From NCBI RefSeq assembly GCF_052857255.1, contig NC_135497.1, forward strand, positions 343,086,183-343,150,182: a stretch of 64,000 nt of DNA, in the 5' to 3' direction. The translations under genes and the position numbers were made by a program. The notes below the pieces were generated by a model that saw only the letters and a list, made by a program, of their open reading frames with translations, was not told the origin of the DNA and made no database searches. Each line of letters opens with the position of its first letter. Positions within the stretch are counted from its first letter, which is position 1. Source of the stretch: Amblyomma americanum (lineage: Eukaryota > Arthropoda > Arachnida > Ixodida > Ixodidae). This document shows positions 1 through 11,312 of this stretch, one piece after another.

Positions 1-1340
1 CCGCTATCAAGGGATCGAGGCTCAAAGTGCTTCGGCTCTGGCAGGCGCATCAGTTGACGGCCGCGCCACGCCCCAGCCGTTCCGCTGCTTTTATCTTCCT
101 TGTTGTTTTTAGTTTCATTAAACACTTACTACTACTGGCGCGGGGGACGAGTAGGCTACCAGTGTATTCCACATCCTCCTTTCCTTAAGAATCCTCCCGA
201 ACGCAGAAGCAGGAACAACATTACTTGATCTTATCCGCTATCAAGGGATCGAGGATCAAAGTTCTTCGGCTCCGGCAGGCGCATCAGTTGACGGCCGCGC
301 CACGCCCCAGCCGTTCCGCTGCTTTTATCTTCCTTGTTGTTTTTAGTTTCATTAAACACTTACTACTACTGGCGCGGGGGACGAGTAGGCTACCAGTGTA
401 TTCCACATTCTCCCCTCCTTAAGAATCCTCCCGAACGCAGAAGCAGGAACACCATTACTTGATCTTATCCGCTATCAAGGGATCGAGGTTCAAAGTTCTT
501 CGGCTCCGGCAGTTGCATCAGTAGACGGCCGCGCCATGCCTCAGCCGATGCGCTGCTTTTACCTTCCTTGTTGTTTTTAGTTTCATTAAACAGTTATACG
601 ACTGGCGCGCGGGACGAGGAGGAATTCCAGTGTATCCCACATCCTCCCCTCCTTAAGAAGCCTCCCGAACGCAGAAGCAGGGGCACCATTACTTGATTTT
701 ATCCGCTATCAAGGGACCGAGGTTCACAGTTCTTCGGTTCAGGCTGGTGCATGAGTTGACGGCTGCGCCACGCCCCAGCCGATGCGCTGCTTTTACCTTC
801 CTTGTTGTTTTTTAGTTTCATTAAACACTTACTACGACTGGCGCGGGGGACGAGGAGGGAAACCAGTGTATCCCACATCCTCCCCTCCTTAAGAAGCCTC
901 CCGAACGCTGAAGCAGGGGCAGCATTACTTGATCTTATCCGCTATCAAGGGACCGAGGTTCAAAGTTCTTCGGTTCAGGCTGGTGCATGAGTTGACGGCT
1001 GCGCCACGCCCCAGCCGATGCGCTGCTTTTACCTTCCTTGTTGTTTTTAGTTTCATTAAACACTTACTACGACTGGCGCGGGGGACGAGGAGGGAAACCA
1101 GTGTATCCCACATCCTCCCCTCCTTAAGAAGCCTCCCGAACGCAGAAGCAGGGGCACCATTGCTTGATTTTATCCGTTATCAAGGGATCGAGGCTCAAAG
1201 TTCTTCGGCTCCGGCAGGTGCATCAGTTGACAGCCGCGCCACTCCCCAGCCGATCCGTTGCTTTCACCTTCCTTGTTGTTTTTAGTTTCATTAAACACAA
1301 CTACTAGCGCGGGGGACGAGAAGGGATACCAGTGTATTAC
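1..1340. repeat. Satellite array, ~235-bp unit, 5.7 copies
   Basis: The motif CCGCTATCAAGGGA or a one-base variant recurs at 1, 235, 469, 703, 939 and 1174, giving spacings of 234, 234, 234, 236 and 235 bp. Each unit also holds a GC-rich block (around GACGGCCGCGCCACGCCCC), a pyrimidine stretch ending in TTTTTAGTTTCATTAAAC, and CGCAGAAGCAGG near its end. Units differ by scattered substitutions, and the third to sixth share variants the first two lack, as expected from local unequal exchange. The array is cut by the left window edge and ends at about 1340, where CA-rich sequence begins. Short open frames inside it simply repeat with the unit and are not genes. Confidence 0.93.
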
Positions 1341-1505
1341 ATAGCATGCACGCACACACACGTACACGCGCAAAGACACACGCACACACACAGACGCACA
1401 TTAGGTACCCATACGCAAGCATACACCCGCACACATACGCACACGGGCACACACGCGCACGAACTCCGGGATATAAACCCAACGCACGCACACACGCACG
1501 CATAA
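1341..1505. repeat. Degenerate CA/CGCA-rich microsatellite
   Basis: A run of imperfect (CA)n, ACGCAC and ACACAG repeats. It separates the satellite from unit A and corresponds to the longer CA-rich array at 29055-29365 in unit B, so it marks the left border of the duplicated block. Confidence 0.9.
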
Positions 1506-3213
1506 AATCTCGCGCCGGAGCAAACTGCTGCCCATTAAAACTTTCAGCGCGAAGACAACTACGGTTCTCGTCTTTCAATCAATGTCTGCTGATGTTCGCA
1601 GCGTACTTGCTTTAGAAATGGCTGGCGCTCGATTTGCGCGACGCATCAATAGTTGCTGGAGCATATCTTGCGGCCACGACAAGCGCCAAGACCGATAGGG
1701 GCAACTCTTGTGTTTCAGGAAATTTAGTCATTTTAGAGCCTTTTCGGGAGTGCCGCTTTGGCGTGGTAATTTTTTTGTGTCGTGGGTTTTTTAAAGCGAC
1801 AGCTATAGGGATCCCGTTCTACAGAAAACCCAGGAAAAAATCGTGATTGGTCAAAAATGTGTCTACATCACGCATGAAGCGGCGGGCTTGAAAGTCATTA
1901 AAACATATGAAAACTGGTGCTTACAACGTCGGAAAATGACAAACATTATTAGGATATCGAAGTATATAAAGCAAAGGACTTGCGCTAAAAGAAAATAGGG
2001 TTAATTAGTCGGGGACCGAAGCCATGACCTTCGGAGATTGCGGACGCGGGAAACTCAAAATTCTGCCGGCGGAGCTGTTCTCTGTGAAATCTTTTAATTA
2101 TCTTAGAGCACGTTCGGGAGCGCTGCTGTAGCGTGGCAGTTCTTGTATTTCAGGGCCATTTATCGAACCTCTTTAAAAAGACGCCTGTATCAAAGCGTTT
2201 GTTGTTTTAAGAACTTCATGCATTTGTTTGGGAAGGATTTTCAACTTCCCTGAAGCCAGAAGCTAAAAAGTTAGCTAATTGGTCTTATCTGTTGAATTGC
2301 TTCTTCCAGAGAACCTAATTACCATTTTTGGGATACCCTGTATGTTATAGTTGACTTGTCAACATACTCTGGTTTTGTAAAGGTACCTAAACGCTTTTGA
2401 AATTCAAATATGAACCTTTCACCAGTGATGTTGCTCACAGATTAGGTTGGCACGTACCTTGCAAGCACAAGCTTATCAATTCCCCTTCTCTAAGGCAGAA
2501 GTCACGCTCAACGAGCTGGTGCAGTGTCTTCCTTTTTATACTTCTCTAAAAAAATTTCATAGTGTTGTATTCCTCGCTGTCTTGAATTACCAACTGGTCC
2601 GGTCAGCCACGATCGCAAGCTGAATTAGTAGTTCCTTGGCCGCTTTTGTGTATTTCTCGCTGCAGCCTGATGGTGTCCCGTCTAGAATTCGTCCTTTTAT
2701 AAAACTTGCATTCTTTTGTTTTCCCAGCTGTAATGAAATAACCAGCTATCCTGATCAGCCGCACTTCCGGAGAGTATATGCCTCGGTATCGGGAAGCAAA
2801 ATCACTGGTGCACACAGAGCAGCCAGTGCTATCAGATCAGATATAATGGTGTTTAGCCCCCGAAATGCTAGGCTGTAGCAAGGAAGATCCAGGTTAATGT
2901 ACTCGAAGTTGGGCGGCAGTTAGGTGGGCATACGTTTGAACAGTTAATTTCCGCTTTTGTGGGTTGTCTCCACTGCACTACTTCCCTCAGTGGGAGACAA
3001 CTCACGCACTCCTATTTGTGCCCATAAACGAGCCCTCTGATCGCCTCTCTCGGAATGCTTGAAGATAGAACATGCACCCCACTTTTTCAAATGCCTGTCT
3101 TCCTGCGTCCATTAAAATTACATTCTGGATGTCGCCGACATGCATCCGGATGAATAACCGATGGAGCCTTCAGTTATGTTTATAAAGGGCTAGCGGGAGA
3201 GCTGCAGCTCGTC
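1506..3213. other. Non-coding part of unit A
   Basis: Matches 29366-31340 in unit B with many indels. No frame is open in both copies, and no RNA gene or mobile element core was recognised. The sequence is moderately A/T rich with scattered duplicated words such as GGATATCGAAGTATATAA (both copies). Confidence 0.6.
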
Positions 3214-3486
3214 GTGTACATATTAGAAAAGTCAGGTCCCGTTGACATTTCAAGAGGAGGGATTTACAGCCAGCGCTGCGCATTCCATCAGAGAACCGGA
3301 CTAGGGATGCGTGTACCAGAAGAGAATTATCTATACCAATCAGAAGTGGCGGACCCAAAGAAGTATTGTAGTGCCGACAATTCTGACGTTCTAAAGTTCG
3401 GGTATGAAAACCATGACATGGCCAAGAAGTATCGCCAATGGGACAAGTACTTTCGTATAGCTTTTCAAAGGATAAGGTCATATTAG
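3214..3486 (+). other. Open frame partly shared with unit B (90 codons)
   Basis: An ATG-initiated frame of 90 codons. From codon 32 it aligns with the start of the frame at 31426 in unit B: both read M-x-x-P-E-E-N, then V-A-(D/N)-P-K-K and, further on, Y-E-N-(H/D)-D. The upstream third is frameshifted in unit B, and after Y-E-N-x-D the two copies diverge completely. No known domain was recognised. It may be a relic of a coding exon carried in the duplicated block or simply chance similarity between duplicates. There is no splice or promoter evidence for expression. Confidence 0.25.
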
Positions 3487-4049
3487 ATAGCGTGGCAGAA
3501 AAAAAAACGATGCGAACAAAATGGATCAGATATCACTAGAGAAACAATAACGGATAAGCGAAAACCGTTAATACTTCAACCCGAAAAGGATGTGCAAAGA
3601 GATGGCTCCGAAGTGTGAACAAGGATTTTATAGCGTGCAGATGCAAATTAATTGTGATATCTCGGCAAAGTTTATTTTCCCTCCATAGTGCCTGATTTAC
3701 AACCAAAATCCGATCAGTGCGGAGTAGGTTGTCCTGATTCTTCTTGCGAGAGTATTAAAGCTGAGAACTCCGCTGTTTCTGCTACGGCCAAAGCCACAGA
3801 ATGGTACCGCCGTCTATTCTACACCCATCATTAAGGGGTCATGCTTAGGAAAATTCAACTACTGCCGTAGTTAAAGATAATGTGCAACTTTCCAATGTTA
3901 TTCTTTCGTCTAGTATTCCTGTTTCAATATTTTGTTCACTAGGACATTCGTCACAAATATAAGTGTGACTGCATACACGAATTTTTTCTTTTAGTCACGT
4001 AATTAGTGACTAATCTGTTTTTGGCACGAGAACGTCGGGTATACAGACA
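3487..4049. other. Non-coding part of unit A
   Basis: Corresponds to 34233-34760 in unit B. Nothing recognisable beyond the duplication; A/T rich. Confidence 0.5.
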
Positions 4050-4143
4050 TTGCTCTCCATTTCCCTTTGGAAATGGTTGAGTGGACGTCGTCTATTAACG
4101 TGTATGTCGCAGCCAACTGCCCAGGTTCTGATCCCTGGCATAC

Positions 4144-4374
4144 GTGGACAGCGACGTCTGTGTACGGCCTCCCGCGTGTCCTCCGACGCGGAAGGCGGTA
4201 TCGGCTGTGCCGTGCACCGCCTCCATCACCGCCACCACTGCCGTGGTGCTGGCAGTGCTACAACGCGGAGAACATGGCGGAGAGGGCCCGCGAGACTTGG
4301 CGCGCGGCGATCTCGGCTGCTTTTCCCCGCCCACCTGCCTGAGCGGCATCTCGCAGGCGGCTGCACTCTTCTAA
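4144..4374 (+). other. GC-rich frame kept open in both copies
   Basis: A 76-codon frame whose partner in unit B is 34857-35111. Over the last 55 or so codons the two nucleotide sequences align without an indel, although neighbouring sequence is full of indels. Both translations contain S/T-A-T-T-A-(V/T)-V-L-A-V-L, a short hydrophobic run, then R-G-E-H-G and G-D-L-G-C-F-S-P-P-T-C, with a stop at nearly the same place. The frames on the opposite strand and in a second forward frame are also open in both copies, so the signal may come from high GC content rather than selection on one protein. Not assigned to a family. Confidence 0.3.
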
Positions 4375-5267
4375 TATGGACCTTTAACTTACAGCCCTAA
4401 AATTTCGAGAGGGAACACCTGACAACTCTTCGACTCCTCGGCATCTTGGCGTTCCGCCAGTGCCAGTGGCTTCCCAACATTTTACTAACAGTTGCAGAAG
4501 CGCCAAACGCATGTGCTACATTTTACTTAAGTTTTGACTAGGCGACTCCGCCGACACATTGTGTCCTGCAGTTTAGGTGTATTATATTCGTATTCTCTTC
4601 GATTGAATAGAAGACAGCGAAGTTTCAAAGCGCTTTTTGTGGCTCTTATGGAGCTATAGTCACATTTGGCACAGTAGAAAGTAATTGAGTAAAGATGGTA
4701 ACCACCTTTACCATGGCACTTTAGACGTCACTTATTTAGAAATAAGCACAAGAAAAGCAAAACTCAAATATATGTTGAGTTTTTGGGTCTCGGCAGGATG
4801 TGGTTCGCTTGCTTCCTTGTCTCCAGTAGCAGGTGTTAGTTGTACGTCGTCCTAAATGTGGATTTCCGGGTAGCGCTCCTCGTTTTGTAGCGATAGCTAC
4901 ATTAAGCTAGAACTGCGTACCTTCAGCTTTGCACCACTTCAGCTGTGTGGCAGCCCTTCAGCTAAGTGACGGCGCCGCAGCTGGTCACGTGGTTGTTCAC
5001 GTGGTTCGGAGCAGCTCCCAGCGGCGCACCGCACCGGCGAAACCGAGTGGATGGGGCGAGTGGAGAGAGGAGAGGTGGAGAGAGTGAATCCACGTCCAGG
5101 GACGAATATGAAGAAGGAACACCTAGCGATACGGAGCGCCGAAAGGACTTTGCAAATCGACTGAAGGAGTTCTACTCGGCCAGCGCTACACCTCTCGCGT
5201 CACGTTTAACCAGAGCAAAACCACAGCCATTTTTTTTTTCAGAAGTTATGAGCGAGCAGGGGCAGAG
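4375..5267. other. Non-coding part of unit A
   Basis: Matches about 35112-35705 in unit B in pieces. Positions 4966-5271 hold a 101-codon forward frame rich in R, E, S and G with no counterpart open in B, so it is probably fortuitous. No other feature seen. Confidence 0.5.
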
Positions 5268-5273
5268 ATAATA
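5268..5273. repeat. Target-site duplication ATAATA, left
   Basis: ATAATA at 5268-5273 is repeated at 7071-7076, directly flanking the LINE. Unit B at 35700-35713 gives the approximate unoccupied site. Confidence 0.6.
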
Positions 5274-7070
5274 TTTTTTTTTTATTTATTATTAGTTACC
5301 TGCATCGCCCCGCAGGGCATTACAGCAGGGGGGTACAGACTTCATTTATAGGTATAAAGCAATTATTACAGTGCATGGAAAAATGCTTCGTTAGATGTAA
5401 TACATACAATGCTCGATGGCAAACTGTTCCAGTCCCGAACAGTTCTAACAAAAAAAGAATAACGCAAGACGTCACCCCTGCTAGAAAATTCTCTGACCTT
5501 CAAGCAGTGGTCCAGTCGCTTTGATATATAATGAGGTGCCTGGATATATTGTTCGCGGTTTATGCCAGTTTTTGGATAATAAATCTCATGGAAAAATTTC
5601 AATCTGATGTACCTTCTACGGTCCTTCAACTCTTGCCAGTTAAGTTTTCGTTTGCTTTCCGTCATACTAACTTGCCAATTATAATTACCAAGAACAAATC
5701 TAACTGCCCTATTCTGAATTTTCTCTAATTTTCCTACACACTCAGATGTGTGTGGGTCCCAGCAAACACATCCATATTCAAGTATGGAGCGTACATAACT
5801 GAAATACAGCTGTGTTTTTAAGTTACTTGGTAAATGGCTAAAATTCCGCCGTAGAAAACCCAAACGTGACGCTGCCTTATCCGCAATATAATTAATGTGC
5901 TTATTCCATCGTAAGTCCGATGTAAAAAAGACGCGTAGATATTTAAATGACTTGCTTATGTTGAGAGTAAAATCATTAATTCTATAATTATACGGATGAT
6001 TAGCACGTTTTCTTGTGAAGGTGACGTGAACGTACACACCAGTCTGCCACAGTATCTAAATCAGTTTGCAGGATTTGTGAATCAGAAGTGGAATTTACTA
6101 CTCTGTAAACAACACAATCATCGGCAAACATCCTGAATGAAGACTGTATGCCAACTGAAATATCATTAATATACAGCAAAAACAAAACTGGTCCCAATAC
6201 TGAGCCTTGGGGAACTCCCGACGTAACTGGTGCATACTCTGAAGAAATACCGCTCAGAACAACAGCCTGCCTTCGTAACGACAGATATTCTGCAATCCAC
6301 GCAATTATTTACAATCCAGGTTATACGCTTTCAATTTGGAGAGAAGATGACTGTGCGCGACAACATCAAATGCTTTGCGGAAATCCAAGAAAACGCAGTC
6401 CACAATTTGTTGCTTATCGATTGCCGATGCCAAATTATGAACGAACTCTACCAGCTGCGTACTGCAGGAAAATCCACGCCTGAAACCATGTTGACTAGTG
6501 CATAGGAGATTGTGTTTGGTGAGATGGGCCATAACGCAACTATATATTACATGCTCCATAATTTTACAGGTTATGCTGGTTAAGGAAACGGGTCTGTAGT
6601 TCTGAACGGAGTTTCGCATACCACTCTTATGTATGGGCACGACACGCGCTACCTTCCAATCAGCAGGCAAGTCGGTTTCATTAAGAGACTTCTGGAACAG
6701 CCGGGTGAAATACAGACATAATGTATCCGCACAATTCCTTAAAATTGCGGCAGGAATTTCATCAGGGCCACAAGCCTTAGCCCGATTCAAATCCTTCAAT
6801 AATTTACGCACACCGTCAACACAAAAAGTAACTTCCGGCATGCAATCTATTTCAAGAGGTAATGAAAACCAGACAGAACGAGAACTAGGTGGCAAAAACA
6901 CAGATGAAAAATAACGGCTAAACATTTCAACTTTAGCCTCATCATCATGGATGATTATCTCATCATTTTTGAAAGCAGGTACTGAGTTGTCATCCTTACC
7001 ATTACGCTTCACATATCTCCAAAATTCTTTGGTATCTCTGACAAGTTTTTCTCCTAAATTCGAAAAATAC
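5274..7070 (-). mobile_element. CR1-group non-LTR retrotransposon, 5' truncated
   Basis: A minus-strand LINE of about 1.8 kb that interrupts unit A; the matching point in unit B (about 35705) lacks it. Its 3' end lies on the left, in a T-rich run (A-rich on the coding strand) with AATAATAAATAAA. The 5' end is at 7070, inside the reverse transcriptase gene, so ORF1, the endonuclease and the RT N-terminus are missing. It is flanked by ATAATA direct repeats. RT motifs and the C-terminal tail suggest the CR1/Jockey group. This clade call is inference. Confidence 0.88.
5366..7070 (-). pseudogene. LINE ORF2 fragment: reverse transcriptase and C-terminal domain
   Basis: Reading leftward, 7072-6305 encodes the RT fingers and palm start: G-P-D-E-I-P, then V-V-P-I-H-K-S-G, N-Y-R-P-V-S-L-T-S, H-G-F-R-R-G-F-S and V-F-L-D-F-R-K-A-F-D. 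The frame breaks near 6305. It resumes in the piece ending near 6000, which carries G-P-V-L-F-L-L-Y-I-N-D-I and the catalytic box as F-A-D-D. A further shift at about 6037 opens the downstream domain to 5366 (S-Y-V-R-S-I-L-E-Y-G-C-V-C-W-D-P-H, then R-E-F-S-S-R and D-W-N-S-L-P), typical of CR1/Jockey-group C-termini. It would copy element RNA into DNA at the target site, but the breaks and truncation make it non-functional. Confidence 0.9.
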
Positions 7071-7076
7071 ATAATA
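7071..7076. repeat. Target-site duplication ATAATA, right
   Basis: Second copy of the 6-bp repeat flanking the LINE at 5274-7070, followed by AAACAGGTATTTCCTT, which is also found at 35711 in unit B. Confidence 0.6.
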
Positions 7077-7650
7077 AAACAGGTATTTCCTTATCTCGCG
7101 CAATGAAGCGCGCCAAAGCGCGAACCATGTGGAAAACATTTTTGGGCTCTCTTTGGTTACATTCGGTCTTATGCTGTAATCTATGAAGGATTGCGTTTGC
7201 GTCCATTCTAGTTTTACGTATGTCCCTGTAAAGGTCTGCTAGAGTGGTGATATATGGTAGTGTGTCGTTCAACTACCATAGCGGTGTGTAAATGTCCAGA
7301 ATATTGTCGCTTCCGCTACATTTCAAAAAGTAAATATAATATGCCGGTTGCAATTAAGACAAACATTTCGCCAAGGCGGCGTTTGATTTTCGTAAACGAG
7401 AGCCTCCTTCGCGTTTGCTGCATCACTTTGAAGGGTCAGCAGCTTATAAAAGTTTCGTCCTCACAGATACCGTTTTTTAAGCATTGGCGTGCGGAAGTCT
7501 GCAATCAGCTGTTGACACTATCAACAGAGTTCATGGTCTCCAGATTTTAAGATGAAGGTAAAAAAGCTTCGTGACCAACGCGATCGGGATTTTCATTTCT
7601 GTTTCTTTTGAAGCCCAATGAGATTGCCCAATGGCATTCATTATGTGGAC
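7077..7650. other. Non-coding part of unit A
   Basis: Aligns with 35714-36290 in unit B. No feature recognised apart from the duplication. Confidence 0.5.
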
Positions 7651-10110
7651 TGTCGGTGAAAAAGACACAGAGAAAGATGAACGGAAAGGCAGAAATGTTA
7701 ACTGGTGACGCCCAGTAAGCTACCCTCACGCGGGAAGATGAATGGAGGGAGAGATAGATAGGGGAGAGAGGAAAGGGAGACCACTTTTCGACGTGTCTGT
7801 ACGCCATTACTAACAATGTGCACAGGGCACAAATTGGAACTTTACAACCTTGCACTCAGTCCTGATTCCTTCAAAAACATTAAAGGCGCATTCACAGCTG
7901 TCCTCTGCTACAAGGTTTGGTCCAAGGACCCAGAATTTTGGCTTCTGTAAAGAAGCCGAGGATCTAAGCGACGAGGCGTTCCAGCGATCAGGACACGCTC
8001 ACGTTTAAACCGCGGGTACTCATAAAGTAACTGCTCAATTCTCTTTTCGCACCCGCAGTTCGAACACGCAGTAGAGTCTGCCTTTGCCAGTCAGTGTGAG
8101 TAGGCATTTGTAAACGCCACTCCCAGCCCCAAGCAGCAAAAGAGCGTAGCATTCCAGCGGCGGAGGGCAGACGGAGAATTGAGTTTAAGTAAGGGGCCGA
8201 GATCGTTTCAAACGGCATGCAGAGTTTGCAGCGGCAGACCATAAGGTTAATATGTTTTTTGGGCAAAACACTCGTAGATGTATCGCTGCGTCGGCTCTTG
8301 TCAGTGGTATGCGGACATTGTTGGTTCCGCCTTAGGACGATCGAACAGCCGCGTCAGCTGCGTAGTTTCCGACGATGCCGCTGTGTCCTGGTAGTCACTG
8401 GAATATGATTACACCACCCTCTTTCTGTGCCTGGTGTAGCAGACGATTTACTTCCGCTGTGAGTTTCTCGTGATCGCCATCGCGTAAAGGAGAACTGAGA
8501 CATTTTGGGGCAGCTTTTGAATTGCAGAGCACAGCTCATTTGCGTATTGTTTGTGCACAGCCGCACGAAGAGCGGGCAACCCTGACCCGGTCAATGCTGT
8601 CTGATAAGAAATCAGTTGGTTTATACTGGCCTGTCTTGCACGAATGGCCATGGCGCAAGCTGAACTAGTCGTTCAGACTGAGCAATCTGTATATGCATGA
8701 GTGTCGTTACTATATTAGACATGGAGTAGGGCGAGTGTCAGATGCTTAAGGATCGGCGTCGATAAGTTCGTTTTCTTCGCTATTTCCTCAATTGTTAGTC
8801 GCACACGTGGCTCCCGCAGACAACAAAGCGCAGAGGAAGACCGTCGTGCGGCTCGGGTGAGCTGTGATGGCATGGAGGACTGGTGGTTTGCTATAATCCT
8901 TTAAAATGCTGCATGTTGGCTTTGTAGCGCCACTGAGACAAGGTGATGTTGTTTAATTATTGTTGAACGACGCACGTGGATCCGCAGGGTGTCAAGGGTT
9001 ATATACGTCTAAAGTGGGTAGGCCTCGTCGATAGCAATTTGTTTTAACTGTTGATACGCTGCGAGGGAGACCCAGGCATCTGCGAAAAGCCAGACATTAT
9101 GCAGTCTGGAGTGAACGCGAATTCGTGTCGCATGGGTTCGAAAGCACGGGTGCTGTATAATACCGCGTAAATCTAAAAAAAAGTGCACTGTACAACTGCA
9201 GCATCGACTGAAGCGACGAGCCCCATAATTTTCCTGCCAGAAATCTGAGTAGAGGATGACCAAGATTATATTTTCTTTAAAAATGTGCTTTGCAGGCTCC
9301 ATGGTAGATTTCTGACATCTCCTAAAACGATGATAAGTCCAATAGACAATGGTATGGCTGTCGATATTTAGCTCATATTGAGAAATATACTTGCGTTTAA
9401 ATGCCACTAACGGGGACTTGGCTGAAATGCTCAGACAAGCTCTCGGAGGTAGCCGGAAGTTATGGTTTCTGTCCGCTGAAGTCGTGCGCACACCTGAAGG
9501 CGCTTTACAGAGCAGACTCAGATGAAGATGTCATCGTTATATATAGAGATAAGGACGGTGTTAGGTAGGTTCTCAGGGAGTCCTATGAGTGTCCGGTTAA
9601 ACAATGTAGGGCTGAGAACTTCGCCCTGGGGCACCCCCCGGTAGCTCCAATGCACAGGTGTGGTCTAATCTTCGCAAATGATAAAAATAATCTTTTGGTC
9701 AAATAGCTCTGTATCCAACTAAACATCCGGCCATCAATTCGAGCAGCTTCTAGCACATCAATGATGGATTTATGTGTTACGTTACCGTAACCACCTTTGA
9801 CATCAAGAAAAACTGCCACGAACATGCGCTTCTGGCGTTTCTGTTGCTGAACTGTGGTCACAAGATCACTGAAGATGCATATAGAGGAGCGATCCTACCA
9901 AAAACTAGCCATGGCATCAGGGAAATGTTTGTAGTGCTCAGTGTACCACTCAAGGCATGTCAGAATCATTATTTAAGATATTTTTCCCACACAACAGGCC
10001 AAAGGTATGGGCCACTTCTATGTGAGCTCGAGCGGGATTTCCCTGGTTTTAGTGGAGGTATCACCTCACTGGATTTCCACTCGGGAGGAAAGGAGCAACA
10101 GTGTATGGCC
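7650..10110 (-). mobile_element. I-group LINE with RNase H, degenerate
   Basis: A decayed minus-strand LINE of about 2.4 kb present in both units (36300-38770 in B), so it was inserted before the duplication. Reading leftward: RT (10110-9550), post-RT linker (9491-9009), RNase H (8700-8350), a Cys/His C-terminal motif (8075-7985) and a pyrimidine-rich 3' untranslated region (about 7880-7650). No target duplication was found. The 5' part (ORF1, endonuclease) is absent. Confidence 0.85.
7985..10110 (-). pseudogene. I-group LINE ORF2 remnant (RT, RNase H, Cys/His tail)
   Basis: Pieces in several frames. The RT piece 9861-9583 reads T-T-V-Q-Q-Q-K-R-Q-K-R, then A-V-F-L-D-V-K-G-G-Y (palm motif A region), with a related stretch upstream containing K-T-R-E-I-P or its decayed form. 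The piece 9491-9009 matches the region after RT (S-I-S-A-x-K-S-P-L-V-A-F). A degenerate RNase H region follows. The tail near 8060 encodes D-S-T-A-C-S-N-C-G-C-E-K-R-I-E-Q, a Cys-rich motif seen at the C-terminus of this LINE group in ticks. Many stops and frameshifts; non-functional. Clade assignment comes from remembered family patterns, not a search. Confidence 0.82.
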
Positions 10111-11076
10111 ATGAATTGTTCTAATAGTTGAAATACATACGTAATGGTGCACTGTTGGGAAGAATGTGTAAATTAGAAGTGCAGAAGGAGGAAGAAACGA
10201 CGGTTGCTTGTGTCAGAAAAGCGGCGATCACATTCAGGCTACAACCTCGCACTGAAAGGCACTAATGACTCAGAGGGTACGCTGTATGCAGCTTAATTCA
10301 GTCGCAGTTCTAACGGCATTTTTTCCTCAGTTTAAATGCAACCAGTCGCAAGGCGCTCCTTCCATTTAATACCTCACAAGGCTCAATCTTGAGTTGACAC
10401 TGTTGCGCGCAATGGCGAAATTTTTCTGCTCCTATTCACCAAGGAATTCACCCATGAAGTACTAGACCCAACCCCCTGAAAATAAATCAGAAAGAATTTG
10501 TCCTTCTCGGATGATTCGTAAAATGCCTCAGGTACTGATGACCTTGAACCCTAAAAGAAAGCATCGTCTTTTTGAAACTACTGCGCTTTCGATGAAAGAG
10601 TGAAATGAGGAGCATATCTAGTTGGAACACCGAATAGTCTTCACCACCTAATTGATGCATTTTGATGATGCATAATGAGAGCACGTAGATGCCGGATTTA
10701 TGTTTTAAAAGAACGGAAGACGCCACAAGCATCTCTATCATGTGACTTTCTGCCTTGACACGGGCTTTCGTTTCCACTTCTCTCTGAGGATTAACGACAT
10801 TTTCAAGCAGCCACGGTTCTGTTAAGAAAGGCTTCAAGCTACAACTAGATTAGGGAGAAGCTGACAGGGTGTTTTAGTTTTATTCTCGCGCAAGCCGAAA
10901 CATACGTAGGAAATTTGTTTCTCAATGAGCCAGAGGCAGCCCGACAGCAGCGCAAGGAATCTTGTTACAATCATGTGTACTGCAGCAGTGCTAATCGGAC
11001 AACCACTCTATAGAGTAGGCTCCAGATAGCGCTCCCTGCAGGTGATAAGTGGAATTGGTATGAATCATAGAAATCG
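10111..11076. other. Non-coding part of unit A
   Basis: Matches about 38771-39731 in unit B. The left end may still belong to the LINE. No other feature seen. Confidence 0.5.
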
Positions 11077-11312
11077 AGGTTTGTGGTTTATGGGGATTAG
11101 CGTCCCCATGCGACTCCGGCTATGAGGAACAGCGTAGTTTACTGCTGCGGACAATACCGACCATCCGACGTTCTTTAACATGCACTGACATCGCACAGTA
11201 CATGGGTCTCGAGCATTTCGTCTCCATTGAATGCTACCGCCGCAGCTGAAATGAGCCCGCGTCATTCGGGTCAAGAGCCGTGCACCTTAAAGACTGAGCC
11301 ACCATGGCGACG
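11077..11312 (-). mobile_element. tRNA-derived SINE, unit A copy
   Basis: On the minus strand it begins with a tRNA-like head including GGTGGCTCAGTCTTTA (A-box-like) and continues into the conserved body phrase GTACTGTGCGATGTCAGTGC, ending near CCCCATAAACCACAAACCTC. The body phrase recurs in every SINE of this window. The ancestral copy predates the A/B duplication (39732-39967 in B). It resembles the serine-tRNA-derived Ruka-type SINEs described from ixodid ticks; that family name is from memory. Confidence 0.8.

Noticed and set aside
929..1285. 118-codon frame in the satellite
   Set aside because: It repeats with the 235-bp unit and is interrupted in neighbouring units.
1291..1615. Two 90-codon frames on opposite strands
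   Set aside because: They translate the CA-rich microsatellite (His/Thr/Ala or Val/Cys/Arg repeats) and satellite edge.
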